A stretch of 61,219 nt of DNA from assembly GCF_011742165.1 (NCBI RefSeq), contig NZ_JAAQTO010000007.1, positions 1-61,219 on the forward strand. The letters run 5' to 3'. Made by a program: the position numbers and the translations under genes. The stretch's first letter is position 1, and each line of letters starts with the position of its first letter. The DNA comes from Billgrantia bachuensis. Its GTDB lineage: Bacteria > Pseudomonadota > Gammaproteobacteria > Pseudomonadales > Halomonadaceae. Below are positions 49,652 through 61,219 of the stretch, piece by piece. The notes beneath the pieces were generated by a model. That model was not told the origin of the DNA. It ran no database searches and was given only the letters and a program-made list of their open reading frames with translations.

Positions 49652-52600
49652 TCGGCGGTTTCCAGTGTGATGTCCGGCGAGATCCATGGACCCCGCACGC
49701 GATAATGAATTCGAGTGACCTTGTCGATGGCTTTGCCGAAGAGACGGTCAGCGATGAACAGAGCACCACCCACCACCGGCGCCCCGGCGATCACCGCGGC
49801 CAACGGCAGGCTGCTGCTGACGGGCACCGTGACGCCAAGGCGCTGATCCAGCTCCCGCCGGACGAGGTCGACGGTGCCGTCCAATGTAAAAGAAGTGGCC
49901 GGACCGTCTATCGTTACCGGGCCATTGGTTTCGAGTACGCCCTCGTAAAGGGTAGCAGCCCCACTCACTCGATCGAAAGCCGTGCCCTGGCCAGTCACGT
50001 CGGAAAAGTCCATGCGCAAGCGGCGTACCAGATTGTCGACGTTGAGCAGGCCTACCAACCGCGCCGTAGGGGATTCGAGATTGGCAAAGCGGCCATCGCG
50101 CAGCTCGACCTCGACGCTTCCGCGCGAGCGCTCCAGGGCGAATTGCCAGGGCGCCCCCGGCCAGGCCAACTGGCTGCGCACTCGAGTCTCGTTGCTGCGA
50201 ATCGAGACCGGCTGGCCGAGTCGTTCCAGCGCCGTGCCCAGATCGCGCCCATCGAGATCTACCCGCGAGCGGGTCAGGCTGTCGCCGGCACCGGCCGACT
50301 CCCATACGACCTCCCCTCGCGCCGTGACCTGACCCAAAGTCAGCCCCAGAGGGGCCACACGTAGTCGCTGCGGGCCACCTTCCCAATGAGCGGTCAGCGG
50401 GCCGATCTGGCGCCCCTGGTAGAGGATGTCGGCGATTCGCAGGCGTCCGTCGGGCAACTCGGTGAGCCAGTCGGGTAGCGGCGCCGGATCGGGAGGTACG
50501 TCGAGTTCCTCGAGCAGATTGCCGGCATCTTCTACCTGCCCCGGCAACAGGCCATCGAGGGTCAGGCGCTCCAGCGCTACATCCAACGGATCGGCGAGGG
50601 AAGGTCGGTAATCGAGAACCCCTTCGAGCAAGTCGCCCTGCAGCCCCACACGCCAACCGCCGCCGGCGTGCGGACGCGCCTCGGCGGTCATGACGCCCAG
50701 GCAGGTTTCAGGACCAGCGAGACAAGCGGTTTCCACACGCAGCAGGCGTAGTGGAGCAGGGCCATCGATGGCCCTTGACGTCCCGCCACCGAGCAGCGGC
50801 GACAACGCCTCACCCCACGCCACCAGGTCGAGCCGAGGGTGATAGAGCGTCCCCGACCAACCCTCCTCCTCGGGCCACTCGGGGGAGTCCGGCAAGCGCC
50901 CCAGCCACAGTTGCCCCTGGCCCAGGTCCGACCACGGCAGGCCTCGCCAGCGCAGGCGCGTATCTCCGCCCAGCTCGGCCTCCACCCGCCGTTGGTCGAG
51001 ATCAGCCGTCAGCCACAGCGGCCGTGCCTCCCCCTCAGCCTTACCCAGCGGCTCAGGCAGGTCGATGGCCACGCCCTGCAGGTTGCTATCGAAACGAAAG
51101 GTTTTGCGTGCCTCATCGAGCGAGAACCGGCCCCGCCAAGGCAGACGCCCCGAGACTTTCGCACCGAGTTCGGCGATGTCGAAATGCTGCAGCATTCTCG
51201 CGATCTCGGCAGAGCCGTCGAGTTCGACGTAACCGGCGCGGGTATCGATGTCGGCATTGATCGGCCCGCCGAACAGGCGTGCTTCCAGTTGACCTTCGAG
51301 CCCACCTTCATCATCGCGCTGTCGCCACGCAAGCGGGCCGCGAACGTCTTCGATAGGCACTTCCAGCGGCAGGTAGGCAAGCCGCTCCATGGCCACCTCG
51401 GTATCGAGATCGAGTCGAAAGCCCTCCTCTTCGCCGAGTTTCGTGGTCAGTTCGATCCGACCGCTGGCGCCGCCCTCTCCGCTCCAATCCTCGACCTGCT
51501 CCATGCCGTCGACGGGTACCGCCCGCAGGTAGCGGCGCAGGGCATCGCCATCGGCAGCCAGCTCACCGGTCACGCGCAGCACGTCATCCTCGATGACGAC
51601 CTGCCCGTTGCTGCCCTCGACCCCTAGGCTCTCGGCATGGCGAACCTCAGCATCCAGGGTACCGATGCCCGCCCTGAGCCGTCCCTCGAGCGACTCGATT
51701 ACCGGCCACTCGGGATCGAAGGGTAGCCGACCCTCCTCGATTTCCAAGTCGAGCTGCAATCGTGGTTCGAGTCCACTCCCGCCACGCCGCAGCGGCAGAT
51801 GCAGCTTGAGTTCGCCGGAGGGCACACGCCCAGCCACTCCCGCAGCCAGCCAGGCATGGAGCTCTTCTCCCATCACGTCGCCGGGCAGCCAGTCCACCAG
51901 CGGCCGCTCCAGGGCATCGACGTCACGAAAGTTCAGGTCCAGCCCCAGGCCACCATGCACACCGCCACCAAGCGCCAGGCCAAAGCTCCCCTCCACCTCG
52001 GCGCCCTGCCAGCCCGCCATGAGCTGGCGACCACTGACGAAAGTACGCGGCCCTTCATAGGTCCAGCGCACCTCACCACTGGCATGAGAGAGTGCCATCG
52101 GGGCCTCGTAGAGCTGCGGTATCTTTAAAGCCGGCTCACCCACACCGACGAACTCGACCCGCCCTGAAAGATCCTGCGCCTCGACCCAGGCATCGAGCGG
52201 GCCGCCTCCCGGCACTTCGTCCCAAGGCTCCACTTCGACCTGGTGCACGGCCGCCTGCGCGATCCAGTGTCCGTTGCGTCGCCCGACCCCGAGCCCCGAC
52301 ACCAGGCCGCGAGGATCCAGGGCATCGATGGTTCGAACCAGGCCTTCGGGCAGCAGGATACGTTCGCGCCAGGCGGCAAGGGAAGCCAGCTCGAAGCGGC
52401 TGGTGGTCAGCCACCAGCCTTCACCATCGCTGCGAACATGCCAGAAATGTGGCAACGCCGGCTCCCTTTCACGCTCGAGCTCGCGCGGCTCAGCCCAGTC
52501 GGCGGCCGAGGCATCACCCTGCAACCAGGCTTCCCAGCCTTGATCGCTACGCAGCCACTGGCCGCGCGCCTTGAACGGCTCGAGCACGATCGGCTCGTCA

Positions 52601-53478
52601 GCGCGACGCAGCGCCAGCCGGGGTACGTCGACGTCGATTCTCGCATCGGCCAGCTCACCGCGGTGCCAGCGCCCCCAGAGGGTGACGTCACCGCTGGCAT
52701 CCTCCAGGCGCAGGGGGTCGTCGGGGGTGAAGACCTCGACCAGATCGATCAGCGTGCCGAGCTTCATCTCAGCCTGAAGCGCGGCGCTGAAGTCACGCAA
52801 ACCGGCGGGGCCGGGAAAGACTTCCAATGCGGCCTGCAGCGTAGCCTCTTCCTGCCCCTCCAGATGAACCTCACCCTCCAGGTGCGCACGCCGTTCGTCA
52901 CCGGTGAGCAACAAACGCGTTGCCAGCATGTCGACCCGGCGTTCGCGGCCGTGCAGTACCAGCCGAACGTTCTCCACCCAGGCTCGCTGTTGCAGCAGCA
53001 TCCCGACCCAGAAATCGAGTTGTTCGAGGTTGAACTCGCCTTCCAACAGCTCGGGGGGAATCCGGGCCGGGTCCGGCCAGTGCCAGCCGCCCTGCTCATC
53101 CTGATAGAGGTGAAGCGTAAGGCCCGTCAGGCGCGCATTCTCGACTACCGGCACCCCGGTCCGCAGGCTCGCTGCGCTATCCAGCCGCAGGCGAGCATGC
53201 TCGACCTCGAGCAGCGGCAAGCCGGAGTCCCCCTCGCGGGTAGTGACGATAAGACCGCCACCCTCCACGATCGGGTCGAGCCGGGCCAGCCTGGCATCGA
53301 ACTCATCCAATCGTACTGCCGCCCCCGAGCGCGCCTCGAGCAGACGCTCGACGCGAGGAGCCAACTGGTCGACCTGAGTCAGGGCCAGGCGCAGCGCCAG
53401 CAGCAGCACGGCCACCAGCGCCAGCAGCACGGCCAGTATAGTGAGAGCCCAGCGTCCTATCTGACGAAAAGGATGCAT
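49648..53478 (-). CDS. yhdP: AsmA-like inter-membrane lipid transport protein YhdP
   Basis: Very large bitopic protein that, together with TamB and YdbH in E. coli, forms beta-groove bridges carrying phospholipids to the outer membrane. The 1276 residues have one N-terminal membrane helix (about 11-30) and a long periplasmic region rich in beta strands, ending in the AsmA/DUF3971-type C-terminus with [20 protein letters not shown]. It lies between rng and tldD and starts 7 bases after rng. The length matches E. coli YhdP (1266). Confidence 0.93.
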   Translation of the reverse strand: MHPFRQIGRWALTILAVLLALVAVLLLALRLALTQVDQLAPRVERLLEARSGAAVRLDEFDARLARLDPIVEGGGLIVTTREGDSGLPLLEVEHARLRLDSAASLRTGVPVVENARLTGLTLHLYQDEQGGWHWPDPARIPPELLEGEFNLEQLDFWVGMLLQQRAWVENVRLVLHGRERRVDMLATRLLLTGDERRAHLEGEVHLEGQEEATLQAALEVFPGPAGLRDFSAALQAEMKLGTLIDLVEVFTPDDPLRLEDASGDVTLWGRWHRGELADARIDVDVPRLALRRADEPIVLEPFKARGQWLRSDQGWEAWLQGDASAADWAEPRELEREREPALPHFWHVRSDGEGWWLTTSRFELASLAAWRERILLPEGLVRTIDALDPRGLVSGLGVGRRNGHWIAQAAVHQVEVEPWDEVPGGGPLDAWVEAQDLSGRVEFVGVGEPALKIPQLYEAPMALSHASGEVRWTYEGPRTFVSGRQLMAGWQGAEVEGSFGLALGGGVHGGLGLDLNFRDVDALERPLVDWLPGDVMGEELHAWLAAGVAGRVPSGELKLHLPLRRGGSGLEPRLQLDLEIEEGRLPFDPEWPVIESLEGRLRAGIGTLDAEVRHAESLGVEGSNGQVVIEDDVLRVTGELAADGDALRRYLRAVPVDGMEQVEDWSGEGGASGRIELTTKLGEEEGFRLDLDTEVAMERLAYLPLEVPIEDVRGPLAWRQRDDEGGLEGQLEARLFGGPINADIDTRAGYVELDGSAEIARMLQHFDIAELGAKVSGRLPWRGRFSLDEARKTFRFDSNLQGVAIDLPEPLGKAEGEARPLWLTADLDQRRVEAELGGDTRLRWRGLPWSDLGQGQLWLGRLPDSPEWPEEEGWSGTLYHPRLDLVAWGEALSPLLGGGTSRAIDGPAPLRLLRVETACLAGPETCLGVMTAEARPHAGGGWRVGLQGDLLEGVLDYRPSLADPLDVALERLTLDGLLPGQVEDAGNLLEELDVPPDPAPLPDWLTELPDGRLRIADILYQGRQIGPLTAHWEGGPQRLRVAPLGLTLGQVTARGEVVWESAGAGDSLTRSRVDLDGRDLGTALERLGQPVSIRSNETRVRSQLAWPGAPWQFALERSRGSVEVELRDGRFANLESPTARLVGLLNVDNLVRRLRMDFSDVTGQGTAFDRVSGAATLYEGVLETNGPVTIDGPATSFTLDGTVDLVRRELDQRLGVTVPVSSSLPLAAVIAGAPVVGGALFIADRLFGKAIDKVTRIHYRVRGPWISPDITLETAE

Positions 53479-53485
53479 CGGCCAC

Positions 53486-54949
53486 TCACATCAGCACGAT
53501 ATCGTACTGCTCCTGGGAGTAGTGGCCCTCGACCTGGAAGCGAATGGTCTTGCCGATGAACGCCTCCAGGTCGGCGACCGCCGCGGACTCCTCGTCGAGC
53601 AAGCGATCCACGACTTGCTGAGAGGCCAGCACCATGTAGGTTTCGGCGCTGTAGGCGCGCTCTTCGCGCAGGATCTCACGAAAGATCTCGTAGCATACCG
53701 TCTCGGCGGTCTTCAGGGTGCCGCGACCACCGCAGGTGGGACAAGATTCGCACAGGGTCTGCTCCAGGCTTTCGCGGGTGCGCTTGCGGGTCAGCTGCAC
53801 TAGCCCCAGCTCGGTGACACCGGTGCATTTGGTCTTGGCGTGGTCGCGCTCGAGCGCCTTCTCGAGCACTCGTAGCACCTGACGTTGATGCTCCGGATCC
53901 TCCATGTCGATGAAGTCGATGATGATGATGCCGCCCAGATTGCGCAATCGCAGCTGACGGGCGATGGCGTTGGCCGCCTCGAGGTTGGTCTTGAAGATGG
54001 TTTCCTCGAGGTTGCGATGGCCCACGTAGCCACCGGTATTGACATCGATGGTGGTCATTGCCTCGGTAGGGTCGATCACCAGATAGCCGCCCGACTTCAG
54101 CTGCACCTTGCGCCCCAGCGCCTTCTGGATCTCGTCCTCGACGCTGTAAAGGTCGAAGATCGGGCGCTCTCCTGGGTAGTACTCGATACGCGCCGAGGAA
54201 TCGGGCATGAACTCCTCGGCGAACTCCAGCAGCTTGACGTAATTCTCACGCGAGTCGATGCGCACCTTCTCGATCTCGTCGCGCATCAGGTCGCGCAGGG
54301 TACGGATGAACAGCGGCAGGTCGTCGTAGATCACGCTGGGTGCCGGGGCGGTCACCTTGCGCTCGCTGACCTTGCGCCATAACCGCAACAGGAAGTGCAT
54401 GTCAGCGTAGAGCTCATCCTTGCCCACGTTTTCCGCCGCCGTGCGCACGATGAAACCGCCGGTGATCTCGATCTCCTGCTCGCCCTGACAGAGCTCGAGC
54501 AGCTCGCGCAAACGCTCACGCTCGCGCTCGTCCTCGATGCGCTGGGAAACGCCATGATGAGGGGAGTCGGGCATGTAGACCAGATAGCGTGACGGCACCG
54601 ACAGGTGAGTGGTCAGGCGCGCCCCCTTGGAAGCGATGGGGTCCTTGGTAACCTGAACCACCAGGGCCTGCCCCTCGTGAAGCAACTGGCCGATGGAAGC
54701 CTGCTCCTCCGGCGGGGTGCCTGGCGGCATCACTTCGTGGGCATGGATGAAGGCCGCCCGGTCGAGGCCGATATCGACGAAGGCCGCCTGCATGCCGGGG
54801 AGCACCCGAACCACGCGGCCCTTATAGATATTGCCGACAATGCCGCGGCGACGCGTACGTTCGATCAGCGCCTCCTGCAGCACGCCGTTCTCCACCACCG
54901 CCACGCGGGTTTCCATCGGCGTCAGGTTGATCAGTACTTCGCCGCTCAT
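53486..54949 (-). CDS. rng: Ribonuclease G
   Basis: Endoribonuclease that matures the 5' end of 16S rRNA and degrades some mRNAs. The 487-residue protein has an S1 domain (about 37-125, GNIYKGRVVRVLPGMQAAFVDIG), the catalytic region GGIIIIDFIDMEDPEHQRQV and the Zn-link CPTCGGRG. It lacks the long C-terminal scaffold of RNase E, which distinguishes it. Placement among maf, yhdP and mre genes is standard. Confidence 0.97.
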   Translation of the reverse strand: MSGEVLINLTPMETRVAVVENGVLQEALIERTRRRGIVGNIYKGRVVRVLPGMQAAFVDIGLDRAAFIHAHEVMPPGTPPEEQASIGQLLHEGQALVVQVTKDPIASKGARLTTHLSVPSRYLVYMPDSPHHGVSQRIEDERERERLRELLELCQGEQEIEITGGFIVRTAAENVGKDELYADMHFLLRLWRKVSERKVTAPAPSVIYDDLPLFIRTLRDLMRDEIEKVRIDSRENYVKLLEFAEEFMPDSSARIEYYPGERPIFDLYSVEDEIQKALGRKVQLKSGGYLVIDPTEAMTTIDVNTGGYVGHRNLEETIFKTNLEAANAIARQLRLRNLGGIIIIDFIDMEDPEHQRQVLRVLEKALERDHAKTKCTGVTELGLVQLTRKRTRESLEQTLCESCPTCGGRGTLKTAETVCYEIFREILREERAYSAETYMVLASQQVVDRLLDEESAAVADLEAFIGKTIRFQVEGHYSQEQYDIVLM

Positions 54950-54981
54950 GCGGAAATCCTTGTCCAGTTTCGTCTCGCCGC

Positions 54982-54987
54982 ATTATG
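54982..54987 (-). promoter_or_regulatory. Possible -10 box of rng
   Basis: Minus-strand CATAAT lies in the 52-base gap between maf and rng. No fitting -35 hexamer is present and the site sits inside a weak hairpin (CCGCAT/ATGCGG), so the call is tentative. Confidence 0.25.
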
Positions 54988-55001
54988 ACATAGTGATGCG
55001 G

Positions 55002-55607
55002 CTAGACAGCATTTCCGACTGCATGCCATAGCGGCACGCCCTGTCGCGTCAGCAGTTGTGCCGTCTCGAACAGCGGCAACCCGACCACGGCGGAGTGGCT
55101 GCCCTCGATGCGTTCGATGAAGACCGCCGCCAGCCCCTGGATTGCATAGCCACCCGCCTTGTCGACCGGCTCACCGGTCGCCCAGTAGGCCGCCATTTCC
55201 CTAGCGTCTATCCGGCGCATGTAAACCCGCGTGGCCACGCATACCTCGAGCAACCCGGCGGGCCCCGTCACGGCCACGGCGGTGAGCACCTCGTGGGCGC
55301 GCCCCGCCAGCATGTGCAACATGGCGGCGGCCTCGGCCTGGTCGGTGGGCTTGCCGAGGATCCGACCATCGCATACCACGGCGGTATCCGACCCCAGCGC
55401 CGGCAGCGTCGTGCGACGACTTCCTGCCAGGGCCTTCTCGCGCGCCAGACGCATGACATACGCATCGGGACGTTCTTCACGGAGAGGCGTTTCATCGATA
55501 TCCACCGGTTTCACCTCCGCCACCACGCCGATGCTGGCCAGCAGCTCACGCCGACGCGGCGAAGCCGATGCCAGACATAGCACGGCTGGGCTCGTGCTTT
55601 CGATCAT
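55002..55607 (-). CDS. maf: Maf-family nucleotide pyrophosphatase (YhdE type)
   Basis: House-cleaning pyrophosphatase acting on dTTP/UTP and modified nucleotides; overexpression of homologues blocks septum formation. The ATG at 55607, with GGAG 8 bases upstream, gives 201 residues; a GTG three codons earlier overlaps that site. Motifs are [12 protein letters not shown], the catalytic [17 protein letters not shown] and [10 protein letters not shown]. It follows mreD by 14 bases. Confidence 0.94.
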   Translation of the reverse strand: MIESTSPAVLCLASASPRRRELLASIGVVAEVKPVDIDETPLREERPDAYVMRLAREKALAGSRRTTLPALGSDTAVVCDGRILGKPTDQAEAAAMLHMLAGRAHEVLTAVAVTGPAGLLEVCVATRVYMRRIDAREMAAYWATGEPVDKAGGYAIQGLAAVFIERIEGSHSAVVGLPLFETAQLLTRQGVPLWHAVGNAV

Positions 55608-55621
55608 GGCCAGCACTCCAT

Positions 55622-56113
55622 TCAGTCGTTACTCGCCAAGCGGCGCTCGAAGGCCTGGAACATGGTGACCAGCCAGGGCCATAGCACCGCCCCGATCAGT
55701 GAAGGCAGCAGGAAAGCAAGGTGCATCGAGAAGGGACCGAACAGCGTACGCAGCCACTGCTCGACAAGCTGCACCAACCCCAGCAACACCAGGATCAGCA
55801 ATGCCTGCTGCACGAGCGAGTAGGTGCGAAAACGCGGATAGACCAGCGCCGAGAGGAAGGCCAGCAATGACAGGGTCAGGGCGTTCTGCCCAAGCGGCGC
55901 CCCCTCGATGAGATCGAGCAGAATGCCGAGCACGAAGCCATGGAGGACTCCGACTCGATCGGGGGTCGTCATGCACCAGTAGATCAGCATCAGGCCGAGC
56001 CAGTCGGGGCGCCAGATCTGCCAGCCTTCGGCCAGGGGCATCACCTGCAGGCATAGCGCCAACAGCAGCGTGAGCCACACCCAGGCCAGAGGCGTTCGCG
56101 GTCCGCTCGGCAT
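55622..56113 (-). CDS. mreD: Rod shape-determining protein MreD
   Basis: Inner-membrane component of the elongasome, linked to MreC and RodA-PBP2. The ATG at 56113 shares one base with the mreC stop (TGATG) and gives 163 residues with about five membrane helices and the conserved [21 protein letters not shown]. An upstream extension of the frame would overlap mreC and is rejected. Confidence 0.93.
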   Translation of the reverse strand: MPSGPRTPLAWVWLTLLLALCLQVMPLAEGWQIWRPDWLGLMLIYWCMTTPDRVGVLHGFVLGILLDLIEGAPLGQNALTLSLLAFLSALVYPRFRTYSLVQQALLILVLLGLVQLVEQWLRTLFGPFSMHLAFLLPSLIGAVLWPWLVTMFQAFERRLASND

Positions 56114-57030
56114 CAGTCCGACTCCTCCATGGCAGGGGTGAGGAGAGCGTCGACCTCGGCCTCTTCGGGCAGCTCGAGGTCCCACATTTCGTCGTCGGGA
56201 ACCGGTGCCGGCTCGGGCGGAAAGACCAACAGGAAATGACGCGACCGCTGAAGGCGAGCCACGGGCTCGGCCGACACCCGTGCGAACGGCTGCCCCGGAT
56301 CGTGAACCACCTCGGTGACTCTCGCTACCGGATAGCCCGGTGGAAATCGGCCCGCCAGGCCCGAGGTAACCAGCAGGTCGCCCTCACGGATATCGGCGGT
56401 GTCGGGCACGTGCACGACGCGCAGGGAGTCGTACTGTCCGCTCCCCTGAAGGACGAAACGCAGCCCGTTGCGATTGATCTGGACCGGCAATGCATGGCTG
56501 GCGTCCGCCACCATCAGCACCCGACTGGAGTAGGCCGAAACGGCCGTCACCTGCCCCACCAGCCCCGAGGCGTCCAGTACCGGCTGACCCACGAAGACAC
56601 CGTTACGACGCCCGCGGTCTATCACCATCTGGTGGGTGAACGGGTCGGAATCCAGGGACAGCAGCTCGGCGGTGATGTACTCCGCCTCCGAGCGTGCAGC
56701 GGCGCCAAGCAGCTCACGCAAGCGCACGTTTTCCGCCGTCAGGCTCGACATGTGCTGTACCCGATGGGACAAGTGAAGGATCTGCTCGCGCAGACGGCGG
56801 TTTTCCTCCACCAGGGCACGCTGATCGGAAAGCGCCTGCGAGCCCCAGGCCAGGACGTCGCTGGGCACGGCAACCAGCCACTGGATTGGCGCAACGATGG
56901 TGGTGAGCTGCGCACGCACCTCTTCCATACGGGTGAAACGGTGATCGACGAACATCAGGGCAGAAGCGGCCACCGCACATAACAACATGCGGTAGCCAGG
57001 CACAGAACCGTGCGAGAACAGCGGTTTAAT
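56113..57030 (-). CDS. mreC: Rod shape-determining protein MreC, apparently initiated at ATT
   Basis: Bitopic periplasmic protein that activates the elongasome. The first standard start in frame is GTG 57003, giving 296 residues. The nine codons before it read (ATT)KPLFSHGS and align with the E. coli start MKPIFSRGPS, and an in-frame TGA at 57061-57063 leaves no ATG, GTG or TTG further upstream. I therefore place the start at ATT 57030 (305 residues), with a G-rich ribosome-binding stretch (GGGGGGAA) 5 bases before it and none before GTG 57003. A membrane helix, a coiled coil (about 75-110) and the beta domains with TSGLAGRFPPGYPVARV follow. Confidence 0.88.
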   Translation of the reverse strand: MKPLFSHGSVPGYRMLLCAVAASALMFVDHRFTRMEEVRAQLTTIVAPIQWLVAVPSDVLAWGSQALSDQRALVEENRRLREQILHLSHRVQHMSSLTAENVRLRELLGAAARSEAEYITAELLSLDSDPFTHQMVIDRGRRNGVFVGQPVLDASGLVGQVTAVSAYSSRVLMVADASHALPVQINRNGLRFVLQGSGQYDSLRVVHVPDTADIREGDLLVTSGLAGRFPPGYPVARVTEVVHDPGQPFARVSAEPVARLQRSRHFLLVFPPEPAPVPDDEMWDLELPEEAEVDALLTPAMEESD

Positions 57031-57115
57031 AGACGTTCCCCCCGCCCCGGGCGCAGCACGTCAGCTGGCCGCGCCTGTCATACGTCGATTCGCACTGGTA
57101 GCCGGTAGCGCGGCG

Positions 57116-58165
<1,050 letters not shown>

Positions 58166-58332
58166 CTAGTGCAGACCGGGAGCAGTGCGGAGGCAAACGG
58201 TATCATCGCGGCCCCCGTGCAGCAAGCGACATGGTGCCGCCATGGGTGCGAGAAGAGTGCCCGCCACGCGTCGGATATGGTACCTTTTCCTGCTGTGCAT
58301 AACACTCCATTCCGTGCGAGGACACTCAGCTC

Positions 58333-58620
58333 ATGGCGCTTGAACACGCAGACGTGCAGCGGGCCGCCCACCTGGCCCGCCTCGGCCTGACCGACGACGA
58401 AGCCGCCCGCTACGTGAACGACCTTGGCCGTATTCTCGAGATGGTCGACTTGCTGCAGGCGCTCGACACCGAGGGGGTCGCGCCGCTGGCCCACCCGCTC
58501 GACGTTACCCAGCGCCTGCGTGCCGACGAAGTCACCGAGAGCGACCAGCGCAACCGCTTCCAGCGCTGCGCTCCGGCCGTGGAAGACGGGCTCTATCTGG
58601 TCCCCCGCGTCGTCGAATGA
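58333..58620 (+). CDS. gatC: Asp-tRNA(Asn)/Glu-tRNA(Gln) amidotransferase subunit C
   Basis: Small subunit stabilising the GatCAB amidotransferase. The 95-residue protein has the family pattern VQRAAHLARLGLTDDEAARY, ILEMVDLLQALDTEGVAPLA and a C-terminal APAVEDGLYLVPRVVE. It is followed by gatA after an 84-base gap. Presence of gatCAB suggests that Asn-tRNA, Gln-tRNA or both are made by transamidation in this organism. Confidence 0.95.
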   Translation: MALEHADVQRAAHLARLGLTDDEAARYVNDLGRILEMVDLLQALDTEGVAPLAHPLDVTQRLRADEVTESDQRNRFQRCAPAVEDGLYLVPRVVE

Positions 58621-58704
58621 GCTTCGGCCGGCGGCTCGAGAGGCTGCCAGCCACCTCTGGATCCGATTTCTCTCTAACGGCACGCCTTCATGGAGCCATG
58701 CCGC

Positions 58705-60165
58705 ATGCATGACAAGACTCTTGCCGAACTGACCCGCTCGCTCGAAACACGCGAGTTCTCCAGCCGCGAACTGACCCAGCACCTGCTGGGTCGCATCGAT
58801 CGTCTCGACGGCAAGCTGAACAGCTTCATCACCGTCACCTACGATCAAGCCCTGGCGGCGGCCGATGCCGCCGACGCTACCCGTGCCGCAGGCAAGGCCG
58901 GCCCGTTGACCGGCCTGCCCTTAGCGCTCAAGGACATCTTCTGCACCCGCGACGTGAAGACCACTGCCGGTTCGCGGATGCTCGACAACTTCGTATCGCC
59001 CTATGACGCCAGCGTGGTCGAGAAGCTCGCCGCCGCCGGCACGGTGAGCCTGGGCAAGAACAACATGGACGAGTTCGCCATGGGCTCCTCCAACGAGAAC
59101 AGCCACTACGGCCCGGTGAAGAACCCCTGGGATCTTGCCGCGGTACCCGGCGGCTCCTCGGGTGGCAGTGCGGCAGCGGTGGCCGCCGGCCTGGTGCCGG
59201 CCGCCATCGGTACCGATACCGGTGGCTCGATTCGCCAGCCCGCCGCCTTCTGCGGTATCACCGGACTCAAGCCCACCTACGGCCGCGTGTCGCGCTACGG
59301 CATGATCGCCTACGCCTCGAGCCTCGATCAGGCCGGCCCCATGGCCCGCTCCTCCGAGGACTGCGCGCTGCTGCTCAACGCCATGGCCGGGCATGACCTG
59401 CGGGATTCCACCTGCGTGCAGCGCGGCGTGCCCGACTACACCGAGGAACTCGGCACCGCGCTTGCGGGGCTCAAGATCGGCCTGCCCAGCGAGTACTTCG
59501 GCGATGGACTGGACCCGCAGGTGGAAACCGCGGTGCGCGATGCCATCAAGGTCTTCGAATCGCTGGGCGCCAGCGTCCGCGAGGTAAGCCTGCCGCATAC
59601 CCACTATGCCATTCCGGCCTACTACGTCATCGCCCCGGCGGAAGCCTCCTCGAACCTGTCGCGCTTCGATGGCGTGCGCTTCGGCTACCGCTGCGACAAC
59701 CCCGCCGATTTGATCGACCTGTACAAGCGCAGCCGCGCCGAGGGCTTCGGAGACGAGGTCAAGCGCCGCATCCTGATCGGTACTCACACGCTTTCTGAAG
59801 GCTTCTTCGACGCCTACTACAAGAAGGCTCAGCAGGTGCGCCGACTGATCCGCCAGGACTTCCTCGACGCCTTCGAGGAGGTCGACGTGCTGATGGGCCC
59901 CGCCTCGCCCACGCCGGCCTTCGATCTCGGCGCCAACAAGGATCCCGTGTCGATGTACCTGCAGGACATCTACACCATTGCCGTCAACCTGGCGGGCATT
60001 CCCGGCATGAGCGTGCCGGCCGGCTTCGTCGGCAGCCGCCCGGTGGGCCTGCAGATTCTCGGCAGCCACTTCACCGAGGCGCGCCTGCTCAACGTCGCCC
60101 ACCAGTTCCAGCAGGCTACCGACTGGCACCGTCAACACCCCGCCTTTGCCGAGGAGAACGCCTGA
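58705..60165 (+). CDS. gatA: Asp/Glu-tRNA amidotransferase subunit A (glutaminase)
   Basis: Amidase-signature subunit that releases ammonia from glutamine. The ATG at 58705 has GGAG 9 bases upstream and gives 486 residues; the ATG five codons earlier (58690) has no ribosome-binding site. The Ser-cisSer-Lys triad is K76 (LALKDIF), S151 (GGSSGGSAA) and S175 ([10 protein letters not shown]). The stop shares one base with the gatB start. Confidence 0.97.
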   Translation: MHDKTLAELTRSLETREFSSRELTQHLLGRIDRLDGKLNSFITVTYDQALAAADAADATRAAGKAGPLTGLPLALKDIFCTRDVKTTAGSRMLDNFVSPYDASVVEKLAAAGTVSLGKNNMDEFAMGSSNENSHYGPVKNPWDLAAVPGGSSGGSAAAVAAGLVPAAIGTDTGGSIRQPAAFCGITGLKPTYGRVSRYGMIAYASSLDQAGPMARSSEDCALLLNAMAGHDLRDSTCVQRGVPDYTEELGTALAGLKIGLPSEYFGDGLDPQVETAVRDAIKVFESLGASVREVSLPHTHYAIPAYYVIAPAEASSNLSRFDGVRFGYRCDNPADLIDLYKRSRAEGFGDEVKRRILIGTHTLSEGFFDAYYKKAQQVRRLIRQDFLDAFEEVDVLMGPASPTPAFDLGANKDPVSMYLQDIYTIAVNLAGIPGMSVPAGFVGSRPVGLQILGSHFTEARLLNVAHQFQQATDWHRQHPAFAEENA

Positions 60166-61219
60166 TGCAATGGGAAACCGTGATCGGGCTGGAGGTCCAC
60201 GTCCAGCTCGCCACCCGCTCCAAGATCTTTTCCGGCGCCTCCACCGCCTTCGGCGCCGAACCCAACACCCAGGCCTGCGCCGTCGACCTGGGCCTGCCCG
60301 GGGTGCTGCCGGTGCTCAACGAGGCTGCTGTGGCCATGGCGGTGAAGTTCGGCCTGGCGATTCATGCCGAGATCCCCGAGGTCTCGGTGTTCGATCGCAA
60401 GAACTACTTCTACCCCGACCTGCCCAAGGGCTACCAGACCAGCCAGATGTACCAGCCCATCGTCGGCGCCGGCGTGGTCGAGATCACCCTCGAGGATGGC
60501 ACTACCAAGCCGATCCGCGTGCACCACGCGCACCTGGAAGAGGATGCCGGCAAATCGCTGCACGAGGACTTCCACGGCATGACCGGTGTCGACCTCAACC
60601 GCGCCGGCACGCCGCTGCTGGAGATCGTCTCCGAGCCCGACATGCGCAGCGCCAAGGAGGCTGCCGCCTACCTCAAGGCGATCCACTCGATCGTCACCTA
60701 CCTCGGTATCTCCGACGGCAACATGGCCGAAGGCTCGATGCGCTGCGACGTCAACGTCTCGGTACGGCCCGTGGGAGAGGAAAAGCTTGGCACCCGCGCC
60801 GAGATCAAGAACGTCAACTCCTTCCGCTTCGTCGAGCGTGCCATTGCTTTCGAGGTGGAGCGTCAGATCGAGCTGCTCGAGGATGGCGGCAAGGTAGTCC
60901 AGGAGACCCGGCTGTTCGATCCCGAGCGCGATGAGACTCGCAGCATGCGCACCAAGGAAGAGGCCAACGACTATCGCTACTTCCCCTGCCCCGACTTGCT
61001 GCCGGTAGTCCTCGATCAGGCCTACATCGACCACCTGCGCGACAACCTGCCGGAGCTGCCCGCCGACAAGCGCATCCGCTTCGAGGGAGAACTTGGCCTG
61101 TCCGCCTACGACGCCAGCGTGCTCTCCGCCACCCGTGAGATGGCCGACTACTTCGAAGAGGTGAAGGATGTCTGCGGCGATGCCAAGCAGGCCGCCAACT
61201 GGGTACAGGGCGAGCTTTC
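60165..61219 (+). CDS. gatB: Asp/Glu-tRNA amidotransferase subunit B, 5' part
   Basis: Kinase/tRNA-binding subunit that activates and amidates mischarged tRNA. The ATG at 60165 overlaps the gatA TGA by one base. About 351 codons are visible before the window ends, out of roughly 480 expected. Diagnostic segments are [37 protein letters not shown] and [13 protein letters not shown]. The tRNA-binding helical tail lies outside the window. Confidence 0.96.
   Translation, partial: MQWETVIGLEVHVQLATRSKIFSGASTAFGAEPNTQACAVDLGLPGVLPVLNEAAVAMAVKFGLAIHAEIPEVSVFDRKNYFYPDLPKGYQTSQMYQPIVGAGVVEITLEDGTTKPIRVHHAHLEEDAGKSLHEDFHGMTGVDLNRAGTPLLEIVSEPDMRSAKEAAAYLKAIHSIVTYLGISDGNMAEGSMRCDVNVSVRPVGEEKLGTRAEIKNVNSFRFVERAIAFEVERQIELLEDGGKVVQETRLFDPERDETRSMRTKEEANDYRYFPCPDLLPVVLDQAYIDHLRDNLPELPADKRIRFEGELGLSAYDASVLSATREMADYFEEVKDVCGDAKQAANWVQGEL

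Noticed and set aside
58921..60138. 405-codon minus-strand frame opposite gatA
   Set aside because: It is an antisense shadow lying entirely within the GatA coding region, whose catalytic motifs are all intact.

Overview
The window is a GC-rich, densely coding stretch of core chromosome from a gammaproteobacterium, most probably a member of the Halomonadaceae (Halomonas-like). The support is protein character, a meso-diaminopimelate MurE, a GatCAB amidotransferase, and a gene order that closely follows what I recall of the Pseudomonas lpxC-to-gatB region but with specific losses. The genus is an inference. I see no tRNA or rRNA genes, CRISPR array, phage, transposase or genomic island.

Layout. 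1-16817 (minus strand): the division and cell wall (dcw) cluster, transcribed right to left as rsmH-ftsL-ftsI-murE-murF-mraY-murD-ftsW-murG-murC-ddlB-ftsQ-ftsA-ftsZ-lpxC, with many 4-base overlaps and a cut-off lpxC. 16884-17248: the RNase P RNA gene with its own promoter, sitting where mraZ would normally precede rsmH. 17300-22833: rsmI (minus), lpoA-yraN-gmhA-dolP (plus), then sspA-sspB (minus). 22983-26649: petABC (cytochrome bc1) and rplM-rpsI, all minus. 26821-30784: zapE (minus), zapG (plus), a NIF3-family gene (minus) and a DegS/AlgW periplasmic protease (plus). 30809-34425 (minus): ibaG-murA-hisG-hisD. 34562-37688 (minus): mlaFEDCB. 37828-46012 (plus): yrbG-kdsD-kdsC-lptC-lptA-lptB, then rpoN-hpf-ptsN-rapZ-ptsO. 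46160-57030: pmbA (minus), darP (plus), tldD-yhdP-rng-maf-mreD-mreC (minus), with mreB (57116-58153, minus). 58333-61219 (plus): gatC-gatA-gatB, gatB running off the end.

How the genes work together. Nearly everything serves envelope growth and its control: peptidoglycan precursors (murA, murC-G, mraY, ddlB), septal and lateral wall machinery (fts genes, mreBCD, lpoA, zapE, zapG), outer membrane building and lipid balance (lpxC, kdsDC, gmhA, lptCAB, mlaFEDCB, dolP, yhdP), periplasmic stress sensing (degS/algW) and the nitrogen PTS-RapZ-sigma54 module. The rest is respiration (petABC) and translation or RNA processing (rplM, rpsI, rnpB, rsmH, rsmI, hpf, rng, gatCAB, darP).

No previously undescribed multigene system is evident. 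The signals most worth a second look are regulatory or structural. Two near-identical sigma54-type promoter elements lie in tandem upstream of rpoN itself. mreC appears to begin at a non-canonical ATT codon. mraZ is absent from the head of the dcw cluster. A long promoter-bearing gap separates ftsQ from ftsA. A symmetric operator-like repeat with mirrored -10 boxes lies upstream of the DegS-like gene. A hairpin-rich, possibly repetitive intergenic element marks a likely synteny break between ptsO and pmbA.
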